Source of the DNA: Oscillospiraceae bacterium
Lineage (GTDB): Bacteria; Bacillota_A; Clostridia; Oscillospirales; Oscillospiraceae
DNA length: 64,000 nucleotides
Assembly: GCA_902786615.1 (NCBI GenBank)
Contig: CADADE010000002.1
Location: forward strand, 79,179-143,178
Direction: 5' to 3'
Shown piece by piece: positions 45,615 to 53,100 of the stretch. Every line of letters begins with the position of its first letter. Position 1 is the first letter of the stretch. Position numbers and translations under genes: made by a program. Below the pieces are notes generated by a model, which saw only the letters and a program-made list of their open reading frames with translations, did no database searches and was not told the origin of the DNA.

Positions 45615-45643
45615 AGTATATACCCCCCATGGGTATTTGTCAA
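45615..45643 (-). promoter_or_regulatory. csoR-copA promoter with embedded CsoR-type operator
   Basis: On the minus strand, TTGACA (45643-45638), a 17-base spacer and TATACT (45620-45615). The spacer is almost wholly the palindrome ATACCC-5-GGGTAT (45620-45636), which has the G/C-tract inverted-repeat form of copper CsoR operators. Repressor binding would block RNA polymerase directly. Confidence 0.85.
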
Positions 45644-45647
45644 GGAG

Positions 45648-45678
45648 AAAAACGGCGCGGATAAAAGCATCCGCGCCG
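45648..45678 (-). terminator. Terminator of the proline-rich lipoprotein gene
   Basis: On the minus strand, a perfect 10-base stem CGGCGCGGAT/ATCCGCGCCG, 6-base loop, then TTTTT. Confidence 0.88.
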
Positions 45679-45685
45679 TAAAGCC

Positions 45686-45737
45686 ATATCGCTCAGGGAT
45701 AGTAAATTTCAATATCGCTCAGGGATAGTAAATTTCA
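45686..45737. repeat. 26-base tandem duplication across a stop codon
   Basis: Two perfect adjacent copies of a 26-base unit (45686-45711 and 45712-45737). The upstream copy in the gene's sense contains the last coding codons and stop of the lipoprotein; the second lies in its 3' untranslated region. Confidence 0.9.
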
Positions 45738-46381
45738 AAGGCGTGCTCGATCAGGACCGTTTCTCCGCTGCTGTAGGAGTTGTTTTCCGCAATGGCCGAG
45801 ACTATATAGGTATAGTGTCCGGGCTCCAGCATGCCGAAGATCAAATTGGAGTTGACCGTACCGCCCAGGCTGAAATACTGCGCATACGGGTAATACATGC
45901 AAATCTGCTCGTTCTGTCCGGAATCGTTGTTGTAGATCCGTCCGCATACCTGGGCGATCACGCCCTTATCCGTATAGATTTCACCAAGGAGATCGGCCAC
46001 GCCGTACTGCGCCATACTCTCCGGATAGGTGGCATTTTCGATGTACAGATGCGGAATGTCGGGGTTTTCAGGCACAGGTTCCGGCGTCGGCATCGGCGTC
46101 GGCGTCGGCGTCGGCGTCTCAAACGGCATCGGAACCGGCGTCGCAAACGGCGTGGGAGGCGGAGTCTCAGGCTTCGGGAAAAACATCTGCGGAGTCGAAG
46201 AGATCTCCGGCGCTGCCGTCGCAAGCACTTCCGCCGTCGGCACCGGCTCCGCCTTTTTGGGCGTCGGGATCGGCGGCAGCTTGATACTGGCAACACGGGA
46301 GCAGGCTGTGAGAATGCACAGCATGGCTGTCAGCAGGAGCGCGCATAGTATTCTTTTCCGTATAAGCTTGTTTCTTTTCAT
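45719..46381 (-). CDS. Lipoprotein with proline-rich stalk
   Basis: 220 residues. The lipobox (CILTAC, Cys at about 27) marks a membrane lipoprotein. Residues 35-110 are a Pro/Thr stalk (PTPTPTPMPTPEP), which likely spans the cell wall. The C-terminal 105 residues are beta-rich (VCGRIYNNDSGQNEQICMYY...FGMLEPGHYTYIVSA) and unassigned. Envelope display is implied; the function is unknown. The gene stands alone with its own promoter and terminator. Confidence 0.78.
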   Translation of the reverse strand: MKRNKLIRKRILCALLLTAMLCILTACSRVASIKLPPIPTPKKAEPVPTAEVLATAAPEISSTPQMFFPKPETPPPTPFATPVPMPFETPTPTPTPMPTPEPVPENPDIPHLYIENATYPESMAQYGVADLLGEIYTDKGVIAQVCGRIYNNDSGQNEQICMYYPYAQYFSLGGTVNSNLIFGMLEPGHYTYIVSAIAENNSYSSGETVLIEHAFEIYYP

Positions 46382-46454
46382 AGCATAACCACCGGAAGCT
46401 GCAATTGATTTTTAAGCTCCGCCCGAAAGCGGCAGAGCATTTATCCTGTATGGT

Positions 46455-46483
46455 ATTATAATGGCATCAGAAGCAAAAATCAA
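46455..46483 (-). promoter_or_regulatory. Promoter of the proline-rich lipoprotein gene
   Basis: On the minus strand, TTGATT (46483-46478), 17 bases, TATAAT (46460-46455). Confidence 0.8.
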
Positions 46484-46486
46484 CCG

Positions 46487-46521
46487 AAAAAACGGGCCTT
46501 CTCAAGAAAGCCCGTTTTTTT
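46487..46521 (-). terminator. Terminator of the LysM protein gene
   Basis: An 11-base stem AAAAAACGGGC/GCCCGTTTTTT 15 bases past the stop. It may act in both directions. Confidence 0.88.
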
Positions 46522-46536
46522 AGGATTGATATGACT

Positions 46537-47271
46537 TTACACGACCGGAATCAGCAGACGATCCCCCGCCGAAAGCCGGGTCAGATCTCTCCAGCCGTTG
46601 AAGCACTCCAGAATCGTATAGTAGCGGTTATAGTTGATCCCGAAGTCAAAGAAAACATCATAAGCGCTTTCGCCGTAGCGCATGACATGGTTGATCACCG
46701 TGACATAAAAGCTGTTGGGATCGAAATTTCCCCAGGTGGTGGGCAGATAATAGGTCGCGCCGACGACGAGCGAATCGAGATTTTCCACGCCGTTCAGGCT
46801 GCGGATCATCGCGGCATAGTTCTCATAGCGCAGACCCCAGCGGTTATAGATGCTCTGGATCGAATCGCCGTAGCGAATGACGTAAGGCACCACATAGCAC
46901 AGCACCGAATCCTCCGGAGTCTCATAGACAGGCTGTACATAGACGGGATTGGCGTAATAGGTCTGATTCACATAGACAGGGTCAACGTAGACAGGATCGA
47001 CATAAAAAGCGGGCGCAGAGTAATCGACGGGAATCAGAATGGTGTTTCCGGGGTACAGGGCCCCCAGCTTCCACTCCTCATCAATGCCGTTCAGCTGCAT
47101 GATGAAGTCCTTGACTTCATAGTAATTCATTCCATAGCTCTGACAGATGTCGTACACTGTGTCTCCCGGTTCCAGCGTAACAGCGACAATTCCGTCCCAG
47201 GCCATTGCCGCTGCAGGTACGAGAAGAACAAAGAGAGCAAGACAGAGAACAAGCGATAAAACACGCTTCAT
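46537..47271 (-). CDS. Secreted protein with three LysM-like domains
   Basis: 244 residues from the ATG at 47271. Signal peptide (1-about 25, ending AAAMAWDG), then LysM-like units at about 30-80, 135-185 and 195-244; each follows the V-x-x-G-D-[ST] ... N ... L-x-x-G-x-x-L-x-[IV]-P layout (VTLEPGDTVYDICQSYG, VIRYGDSIQSIYNRWG, VMRYGESAYDVFFDFG). Units 1 and 2 are linked by a Tyr/Pro/Val repeat (YVDPVYVDPVYVNQ, then YANPVYVQPVYE). LysM domains bind GlcNAc glycans of peptidoglycan. There is no catalytic domain, so a wall-binding or structural role is likely. Confidence 0.83.
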   Translation of the reverse strand: MKRVLSLVLCLALFVLLVPAAAMAWDGIVAVTLEPGDTVYDICQSYGMNYYEVKDFIMQLNGIDEEWKLGALYPGNTILIPVDYSAPAFYVDPVYVDPVYVNQTYYANPVYVQPVYETPEDSVLCYVVPYVIRYGDSIQSIYNRWGLRYENYAAMIRSLNGVENLDSLVVGATYYLPTTWGNFDPNSFYVTVINHVMRYGESAYDVFFDFGINYNRYYTILECFNGWRDLTRLSAGDRLLIPVV

Positions 47272-47305
47272 AATAGCAGCAGCTCCTTTCCTTTTCTTTA
47301 GACAA

Positions 47306-47334
47306 ATAATAACATAATCTGACACCCCTGTAAA
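47306..47334 (-). promoter_or_regulatory. Promoter of the triple-LysM gene
   Basis: On the minus strand, TTTACA (47334-47329), 17 bases, TATTAT (47311-47306), 35 bases upstream of the start. Confidence 0.75.
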
Positions 47335-47828
47335 GGGAATTGTAAAATTTGTGTAAATGCGCCAATTCGCCGGGAATTTTCTTATTCATCCTGTGTAAAC
47401 ATTTCAAACTGTATTTTGCTTGTTTCGTCTTCCAGATTGATATTTTAGTACAATATATGGTGTTTCATGCTTTTTGCATCCCTCCTCTTGCCCGCTTGTG
47501 CCTGCCAATTTTGAGTTACATTCTGTTAACATTTGCCGCTGTTTTATTACAATTTCAGAGTGAAAGCGTCCAACACCTTGTAGCCTGTCTCTGTTTTCCG
47601 CTCACCATCTTGTGGTCATTTTTTGCTGCCGCCGTCTCTGAAATCAGTTTATGCGTCGGCATGATAGATAGACCTCTTTCGTTTCAGATTTAAATGAACG
47701 AAGGAACAACTGTAATTTCCGCCTTCTGTGGAACGCGAAGACGTGATTTGTCAATTAGTCAAAAGCTATAATTTTTTTAACTATGCTTCGTACAAAACGC
47801 CCAGATTCGTCGGAACCCACAAAAATGA
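47335..47828. other. AT-rich intergenic region, no gene recognised
   Basis: About 500 bases between divergent genes. A plus-strand frame of 114 codons (47349-47693) has no ribosome site and reads as hydrophobic, Cys/Phe-rich junk, so I do not call it. No riboswitch fold, tRNA or repeat is visible. The length suggests regulatory sequence for the importer downstream. Confidence 0.5.
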
Positions 47829-47857
47829 TTGATTTTGCACGGGCAAAATGTTAGAAT
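47829..47857 (+). promoter_or_regulatory. Promoter of the sugar importer operon
   Basis: TTGATT (47829-47834), 17 bases, TAGAAT (47852-47857), 60 bases upstream of the binding-protein start. A small GGCGGG...CCCGCC hairpin (47869-47884) lies in the leader. Confidence 0.7.
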
Positions 47858-47916
47858 CAATCAAGCAGGCGGGCAGTCCCGCCGACAAAAAATCTATATG
47901 AAAAGAGGAACCAAGT

Positions 47917-49173
47917 ATGAAGAAGTTTTTAGCAAGCTTCCTGGTGCTGATGATGTTCGTCGCACTGCTGCCCTCGGCCGCTTTCGCCGACGGGATCCGT
48001 CTCTTCAACGGCAAAATTGAGATTGCAGAGCCCCTGAACCACGCAGCCAAGGCCTATGAGGAAGCCACCGGCAAGCATGTCGAGGTCGAGTCTCTCGGCG
48101 GCGGCGTTGACCTGCAGGCCACGCTGAAGCAGTACTATCAGGCCGGCAACATGCCCGAGATCTTTGTTTTCGAGGGCGCTCCCGACCTGGCCAACTGGAC
48201 CGGCATGGTCGTTGACATGTCCGACCAGGCATGGGCGAAGGATACCGACGCCGGCTTCGTTGACGAAAGCGGCGCGCTCGTCGGCTTCCCCTACACCACC
48301 GAGGCCATCGGCCTTGCCTACAACAAGTCCATCCTGGAGAAGGCCGGGGTCGATCCCAAGAGCATCACCGGTCCCGAGTCCATGAAGGCTGCCTTTGAAG
48401 CCATCGACGCCAAGAAGGACGAGCTCGGCATCACCGCCGTCATCGGCTACTGCGCCAACGCCACCGAGCTTTACTGGTCCACCGGCCAGCACCTGTTCGG
48501 CCAGTACCTCGACGCAGGCCTCGCCCGTGACGACACCACCTACTTCGACCTGCTCATGCAGGGCAAGCTCGATCAGGAGCGCTTCACCAAGTTCGCCGAG
48601 ATGGTCGATCTCTTCAACAAGTACTCCGACCCCGCCCTCCTCGTCTCCGGCAACTATGATATGCAGGTCTCCGGCTTTGCCGCAGGCAAGTATGCCTTCG
48701 TGACCCAGGGCTCCTGGATCGGCTCCTCCCTGACCAACCAGTACAAGGATCAGTACGCCGCTGCCGGCAACTTCGAGTGCGGCTACGTCCCCTACGCCTT
48801 CATCGAGGGCATCGACACCATTCTGACCAACGCTCCTTCCCACTGGGCAGTCTACAAGGACGGCAACGTCGCTGAGGCGGAAGAGTTCCTCAACTGGCTC
48901 GCCGGTCCCGACGGCCAGCAGATCATGGTTCAGGAAGCCGGCTGCGTCAGCCCCTTCAAGAGCTGCACCGTCGTCGCCAATGACCCGTTTGCGGGCCCCG
49001 TCTCCGAGTATGCTGCTGCCGGCAAGACCTCTTCCTGGCACTGGATGGGCCAGCCCTCCAACCTCGCGCAGGACTTCACCGGCGCTATCTTCCAGGACTT
49101 CGCCATGGGTGTTGAGGACGTTCCGAGCTTCGTCGAGGCTATGACCGACATCATCGCCGACAACATCAAGTAA
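47917..49173 (+). CDS. Extracellular solute-binding protein of a carbohydrate ABC importer
   Basis: 418 residues of the cluster-1 type (MalE-like). Signal peptide MKKFLASFLVLMMFVALLPSAAFAD with no lipobox Cys, although binding proteins of Gram-positive bacteria are normally lipoproteins. Domain features include an early alpha/beta lobe (AAKAYEEATGKHVEVES), FPYTTEAIGLAYNKSILEKAG and SHWAVYKDGNVAEAEEFLNWL. C-ending codons dominate, suggesting high expression. The ribosome site is AGAGGA. The sugar is not predictable. Confidence 0.92.
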   Translation: MKKFLASFLVLMMFVALLPSAAFADGIRLFNGKIEIAEPLNHAAKAYEEATGKHVEVESLGGGVDLQATLKQYYQAGNMPEIFVFEGAPDLANWTGMVVDMSDQAWAKDTDAGFVDESGALVGFPYTTEAIGLAYNKSILEKAGVDPKSITGPESMKAAFEAIDAKKDELGITAVIGYCANATELYWSTGQHLFGQYLDAGLARDDTTYFDLLMQGKLDQERFTKFAEMVDLFNKYSDPALLVSGNYDMQVSGFAAGKYAFVTQGSWIGSSLTNQYKDQYAAAGNFECGYVPYAFIEGIDTILTNAPSHWAVYKDGNVAEAEEFLNWLAGPDGQQIMVQEAGCVSPFKSCTVVANDPFAGPVSEYAAAGKTSSWHWMGQPSNLAQDFTGAIFQDFAMGVEDVPSFVEAMTDIIADNIK

Positions 49174-49195
49174 TCGTTCCGCAGCAAGTTAATTT

Positions 49196-49228
49196 AAGAA
49201 GGGCGGCGGCGCTGCCTCCGCCCTTCTT
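49196..49228 (+). terminator. Attenuating hairpin between binding protein and permease genes
   Basis: An 11-base stem AAGAAGGGCGG/CCGCCCTTCTT followed by CCATATTTAT. Such hairpins keep binding protein in excess over permease by partial termination and by protecting the upstream mRNA 3' end. Confidence 0.75.
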
Positions 49229-49274
49229 CCATATTTATAGGAGAAAAGTTATTGGAAAGGGAGCGTTCTGAGAT

Positions 49275-50345
49275 ATGAATGAAAACACCTCCAACAAGAA
49301 AATGCTGTCGACGACTCTCCTGGGTGTGGGTACGATTCTGCTGATTGCTGCGCTGTACATGGACTTTTCCAAGAACTATGCAAAGCTCGGCAATTTTGAG
49401 CTCCGCGGCGCGTTCCTGATCCTGGGCGCGCTCTGCGTACTGGCAGGCGTCTATTTTATCCCCACGATCCTGCACCACCGGACGATCATCAACATCATTT
49501 TCCTGTTTCCCCTGCTCTTTACCTTTGCCGTAACCGTCATCATCCCCATGTTTGTCGGTTTCTTCTACTCCTTTACGGACTGGAACGGCGTTTCCTTTAC
49601 AAAAATGGTCGGCTTTGAAAACTATGCCGCCATGTTCAAAGAGCCCGCGTTTATCTGGTCGCTGCTGCTCACCGTGCTGTTCGTGATCGTGAACATGATC
49701 CTGGTGAACCTTGTGGCCTTCCTGCTGGCCCTGCTGTGCACCACCAAGCTCAAGGGCGTCGGCTTCTTCCGCGCGGCCTACTTCCTCCCGAACCTGATCG
49801 GCGGTATCGTTCTCGGCTATATCTGGCAGTTCATCTTCTCCAACGTGCTCACGAAGATCCTCAACTCTCCGTACTCCGCGCTGGCCAGGACGAACACCGC
49901 CTTTATGGCCATCATCGTCGTGTATATCTGGCAGTACGCCGGCTACATCATGCTGATCTACATCAACGGTCTCGCCACCGTGCCCAAGGACGTGCTGGAG
50001 GCTGCGCAGATCGACGGCGCAAGCGACATCATGACCCTCTTCAAGATCAAGATCCCCATGATCGCGGCCACCTTCACCATCTGCACCTTCCTGACCCTGA
50101 CCTCCGCGTTCAAGCAGTTCGACGTGAACCTTGCCTTGACCAACGGCGTCGGCACCGTGCGAAAGTTTATGGGCACGCGCCTGTCGAACGGCACGCAGAT
50201 GATCGCGCTGAATATCTACAACACCGCTTTTGCACGTGACCAGTACGGCTATGCCCAGGCCAAGGCGATCCTGTTCTTCATCATTCTGGCCTGCGTGTCG
50301 CTGCTGCAGGTTCGTATCTCCAATAAGAGGGAGGTCGAAATGTAA
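49275..50345 (+). CDS. Carbohydrate ABC transporter permease (MalF-like)
   Basis: 356 residues, about eight membrane helices including two extra at the N-terminus (about 15-35 and 50-70). The permease EAA loop EAAQIDGASDIMTLFKIKIP, which docks the ATPase, is at about 237-256. Ribosome site GGGAG before the ATG at 49275. The stop shares a base with the next start (TAATG). Confidence 0.94.
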   Translation: MNENTSNKKMLSTTLLGVGTILLIAALYMDFSKNYAKLGNFELRGAFLILGALCVLAGVYFIPTILHHRTIINIIFLFPLLFTFAVTVIIPMFVGFFYSFTDWNGVSFTKMVGFENYAAMFKEPAFIWSLLLTVLFVIVNMILVNLVAFLLALLCTTKLKGVGFFRAAYFLPNLIGGIVLGYIWQFIFSNVLTKILNSPYSALARTNTAFMAIIVVYIWQYAGYIMLIYINGLATVPKDVLEAAQIDGASDIMTLFKIKIPMIAATFTICTFLTLTSAFKQFDVNLALTNGVGTVRKFMGTRLSNGTQMIALNIYNTAFARDQYGYAQAKAILFFIILACVSLLQVRISNKREVEM

Positions 50346-51181
50346 TGAAAATGAAGACGTCCAGGGCGGTCATCCTGACGATCATCGCCGTTCTTCTTGC
50401 AATCTACATTCTGTTCCCCTTCGCGCTGGTGGTCCTGAACTCCTTTAAGACCCAGGCCGCCATCGTCAACGACCCGATCTCCGCCGCGGGCGCAAGCTTC
50501 AAACAGTTTGCCTCCAACCTGAGCGCGGTCGTGAACAACAAGAACTTCGTGTTCTGGCGCGCTTTCGGCTCCTCCGCCGTTGTAACCATCATCTCTCTGG
50601 TTCTGCTGGCGGTGTTCGGCGGCATGTCCGCATGGGTCATCTGCCGCAACAAGACCAAGTGGTCCACCGTTATTTACATGACCTTCATCTCCTCCATGAT
50701 CATCCCCTTCCAGGTGGTTATGCTCCCGCTGATCGCCACCTTCCGTGAAGTGGGCAAGTTCGTGGGTCTGGGCATGAACGGCTACTGCGGCTTCGGCGGC
50801 GCCATGACGGTGTTCATCCTCACCGGCTTCATCAAGGGCATCCCCTACGAGCTGGAGGAGGCTGCGGCCATTGACGGCTGCTCTCCCGAGGGCACCTTCT
50901 TCCGCATCATCTTCCCCCTGCTCAAGCCCACGATCGTGACCGTCACCATCCTCAACGGCATGTGGATCTGGAACGACTACCTGCTCCCCTCCATCCTGCT
51001 GGGGCAGTCGAATCCGAACAAGACCCTGCCCGTCGCGGTGCAGGCCTTCGTCGGCTCCTTCGTGAAGTCCTGGGACATGATCCTGACAGCGGCGCTGCTC
51101 GCCATGATCCCCATGATCGTCATCTTCCTGATTGCGCAGAAGCACATCATGGACGGTATGGTTCAGGGCGCTATCAAGTAA
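50345..51181 (+). CDS. Carbohydrate ABC transporter permease (MalG-like)
   Basis: 278 residues, six membrane helices, EAA loop EAAAIDGCSPEGTFFRIIFP at about 178-197. It pairs with the preceding MalF-like subunit. No ATPase gene is in the operon, so a shared MsmK/MsmX-type ATPase encoded elsewhere must power the importer (family knowledge). Confidence 0.94.
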   Translation: MKMKTSRAVILTIIAVLLAIYILFPFALVVLNSFKTQAAIVNDPISAAGASFKQFASNLSAVVNNKNFVFWRAFGSSAVVTIISLVLLAVFGGMSAWVICRNKTKWSTVIYMTFISSMIIPFQVVMLPLIATFREVGKFVGLGMNGYCGFGGAMTVFILTGFIKGIPYELEEAAAIDGCSPEGTFFRIIFPLLKPTIVTVTILNGMWIWNDYLLPSILLGQSNPNKTLPVAVQAFVGSFVKSWDMILTAALLAMIPMIVIFLIAQKHIMDGMVQGAIK

Positions 51182-51201
51182 TTTTTCCCTAACAAAGTCA
51201 A

Positions 51202-51226
51202 TGGGGCGCCGGACCTCGGCGCCCCA
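51202..51226 (+). terminator. Hairpin after the permease genes
   Basis: A 10-base stem TGGGGCGCCG/CGGCGCCCCA, followed by CAATTCTTTT. The T-run is interrupted, so read-through into yesL is plausible. Confidence 0.65.
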
Positions 51227-51259
51227 CAATTCTTTTCTGTGTATGGAGGTCGGCTATCA

Positions 51260-52066
51260 ATGAAACTTTTTGACGCGGACGGACCGCTGATGACTGCCCT
51301 GAGCCGTTTTGCGGATATCGTGATCTGCAACCTGATGTTTGTCCTTTTCTCCCTGCCCGTCTTTACGATCGGTGCCTCTCTTGCGGCGCTTTATACCTGC
51401 ACACTGCAGTTTGTGTACGAGGAGGACAAGGATACGGGGCTGGTTTTTCGGGACTTCTGGCTGGCCTTCAAGCGGAATTTCAAGCAGGCGACCGCCCTCT
51501 GGCTGATCTGTCTGCTGATCCTCCTGTTTCTCGGCGCGTATTACTGGGTCACGCAGAGCCTGTCCGGCGCTTACGGGAAGGTCTATCAGGTGACCTTCTA
51601 CGTTCTGGCGCTTGTCTTTCTGTTCGGCTTTGTCTATATCTTCCCTCTCCAGGCAAGGTATGAAAACAGCGTACTGAATACGCTCCGAAACGCGTGGCTT
51701 CTCAGCGTCGCGGCTCTGCCCTGGACGGTGCTCTGCATCCTGCTCGTCGCGGCGGCGTTCTATATCAGCTTTGTCATGAACCCCCGGGCCGTGAATCTCT
51801 TCACCTATCTCTGGGCGGTGTGCGGCTTCGGCGTGATCGCCTATCTGCAGAGCTTTTTCTTCCGTAAAGCCTTTGCCAAGATCAGCCCGGAGACGATGAA
51901 GCTGAAAGCATCCGTTCAGGCCGAGGGTTCCGTCTTTACCGACGAGGAACACCGGGCAGACGATCTCATGGTGCAGGAGAGCAGCTACTCCAACCCGAAC
52001 TGGAACCGGCGTGACGACATTGTGGGGCCTGAAAAGCCGCAGAGGAAGGGCAGGAAACGCCGTTAG
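51260..52066 (+). CDS. yesL: YesL family (DUF624) membrane protein
   Basis: 268 residues from the ATG at 51260 (GGAGG about 10 bases upstream). The start MKLFDADGPLMTALSRFADIVICN and the layout of about five membrane helices fit DUF624/YesL. Such proteins almost always lie beside carbohydrate ABC importers, but their biochemical role is unproven. The C-terminal 60 residues are polar and basic (RKGRKRR at the end). Confidence 0.87.
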   Translation: MKLFDADGPLMTALSRFADIVICNLMFVLFSLPVFTIGASLAALYTCTLQFVYEEDKDTGLVFRDFWLAFKRNFKQATALWLICLLILLFLGAYYWVTQSLSGAYGKVYQVTFYVLALVFLFGFVYIFPLQARYENSVLNTLRNAWLLSVAALPWTVLCILLVAAAFYISFVMNPRAVNLFTYLWAVCGFGVIAYLQSFFFRKAFAKISPETMKLKASVQAEGSVFTDEEHRADDLMVQESSYSNPNWNRRDDIVGPEKPQRKGRKRR

Positions 52067-52084
52067 ACATCAAAAAAAGAAGGA

Positions 52085-52121
52085 ACCGGGGGAGCCGTTT
52101 TACAGCTCCCCCGGTGCTTTT
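52085..52121. terminator. Bidirectional terminator between yesL and the LysM leader protein
   Basis: An 11-base stem ACCGGGGGAGC/GCTCCCCCGGT followed by GCTTTTG on the plus strand; the minus side has TTCCTTCTTTTTTTG. It serves convergent genes. Confidence 0.88.
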
Positions 52122-52136
52122 GCGTTATTCTGTTGC

Positions 52137-52373
52137 TCAGCGGATGCGGATCACAGCGCCGGCGCTGATTTTGTCGGGATTCCAGATGCTGGGATTGAGC
52201 TGGAGGATCTGGTTCATGGGAACCTGGGCGCGCATTGCGATCTCGGACAGGGTATCGCCGGGAACGATGCGGTAGTAGATTGCCGCGCCTTCCTGCCAGA
52301 AGGTGCCGTTGGCGCCGCCGCCGGCCACGTTTGCGGTTTCGTTTTCGTTGAGGATTTTCTTTTCGTCAGACAT
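52137..52373 (-). CDS. Small LysM protein with double-glycine-type leader
   Basis: 78 residues, far shorter than ordinary LysM proteins. Residues 1-19 (MSDEKKILNENETANVAGG) are acidic and polar and end in Gly-Gly, like leaders cut by C39-peptidase ABC exporters; there is no Sec signal. Residues 33-78 are a single complete LysM domain (YRIVPGDTLSEIAMRA...LNPSIWNPDKISAGAVIRI). Strong ribosome site AAGGAG. The neighbouring gene carries a leader with the same NVAGG end. Leader cleavage is inference; no exporter is in view. Confidence 0.8.
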   Translation of the reverse strand: MSDEKKILNENETANVAGGGANGTFWQEGAAIYYRIVPGDTLSEIAMRAQVPMNQILQLNPSIWNPDKISAGAVIRIR

Positions 52374-52451
52374 TGTAATAATCTCCTTTTCTATTTTTTG
52401 TTTTCCTTGTTTCTTGTTTTCTTCCCTGCTTGCGAGATCATCATAACACAG

Positions 52452-52466
52452 CTTCTGTCACAGAAG
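52452..52466. promoter_or_regulatory. 15-base palindrome upstream of the LysM leader protein
   Basis: CTTCTG-TCA-CAGAAG, a perfect inverted repeat, 80 bases upstream of the LysM leader gene start. It lies just before a minus-strand TATGAT (-10-like, 52446-52441), so it would sit at a promoter and could be an operator. Confidence 0.4.
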
Positions 52467-52503
52467 TGTCACACTTTTTTCTTTTTCTGTGAAAGAGCGG
52501 CGA

Positions 52504-52959
52504 TCACACCGTGGCCATGCCGTTGGCGTAGATGCTGCCGATTGGAACGCCGCCATAGGTGCCGTTGAAGTGCCAGACCGCGGTGATGGACACATTCCCG
52601 TAGACATTGGGAATGGTGAAGGTCGCGAGGGTATTGGTGCTAACGCCGCCGCCATAATAGTTGATGGGATTGTTGCTTGCGGCATAGCTCATGCCATTGA
52701 CGCTTACCTCGACGCCGTTCAGGAGCGAGCCCGCCGTCAGGTTGCCGGAGGTAGCGCTCACGACGATCATCAGGCCGCGATTGCCATAGATGTCAATGCC
52801 CGCATACCAGTTGACGATAATGTTCAGGCTGGTGCCGGTGTTGGACATAAAGCTGCCGGAGCCGGTGAGCGTAACGCCGTCAACGCCGCCCGCGACATTC
52901 TCCAGGGCGTCGTCCTCCAGGGCGGCCATGCCTTTCTTTTCGATGCCATTTTTGCGCAT
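52504..52959 (-). CDS. Secreted-type protein with double-glycine-type leader
   Basis: 151 residues from the ATG at 52959 (AAGGGGGAG upstream). Residues 1-25 end ALEDDALENVAGG, the classic L-x-x-D/E-x-L-x-x-V-x-GG pattern of bacteriocin-type leaders. The 126-residue remainder is rich in Gly, Ser, Asn, Thr and Tyr with no Cys, and beta-strand-like throughout (VNWYAGIDIYGNRGLMIVVSA, ATFTIPNVYGNVSITAVWHF), resembling a small beta-sandwich rather than a bacteriocin. Function unknown. It lies beside the LysM leader gene on the same strand, 130 bases apart. Confidence 0.78.
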   Translation of the reverse strand: MRKNGIEKKGMAALEDDALENVAGGVDGVTLTGSGSFMSNTGTSLNIIVNWYAGIDIYGNRGLMIVVSATSGNLTAGSLLNGVEVSVNGMSYAASNNPINYYGGGVSTNTLATFTIPNVYGNVSITAVWHFNGTYGGVPIGSIYANGMATV

Positions 52960-53015
52960 ATTGTTCTCTCCCCCTTCAATTGAAATCAAACCGATACAGG
53001 TGTTTGTTACTTTTA

Positions 53016-53044
53016 TTTTTACCATGTTTTTACTCAAATTGCAA
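53016..53044 (-). promoter_or_regulatory. Possible promoter of the leader protein gene
   Basis: On the minus strand, TTGCAA (53044-53039), 17 bases, TAAAAA (53021-53016). The -10 is weak. Confidence 0.45.
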
Positions 53045-53100
53045 GGGGGATGCGGCAGAATGTCACATTCATCACGCTCGCGCATTCAGCCTTGGCGCTG

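Noticed and set aside
47349..47693. Plus-strand frame of 114 codons in the AT-rich gap
   Set aside because: Hydrophobic, Cys-rich, no ribosome site, codon use unlike its neighbours.
47829..47916. Possible riboswitch in the leader of the sugar importer
   Set aside because: Only a small GGCGGG/CCCGCC hairpin is present; the leader is too short for any aptamer I know.
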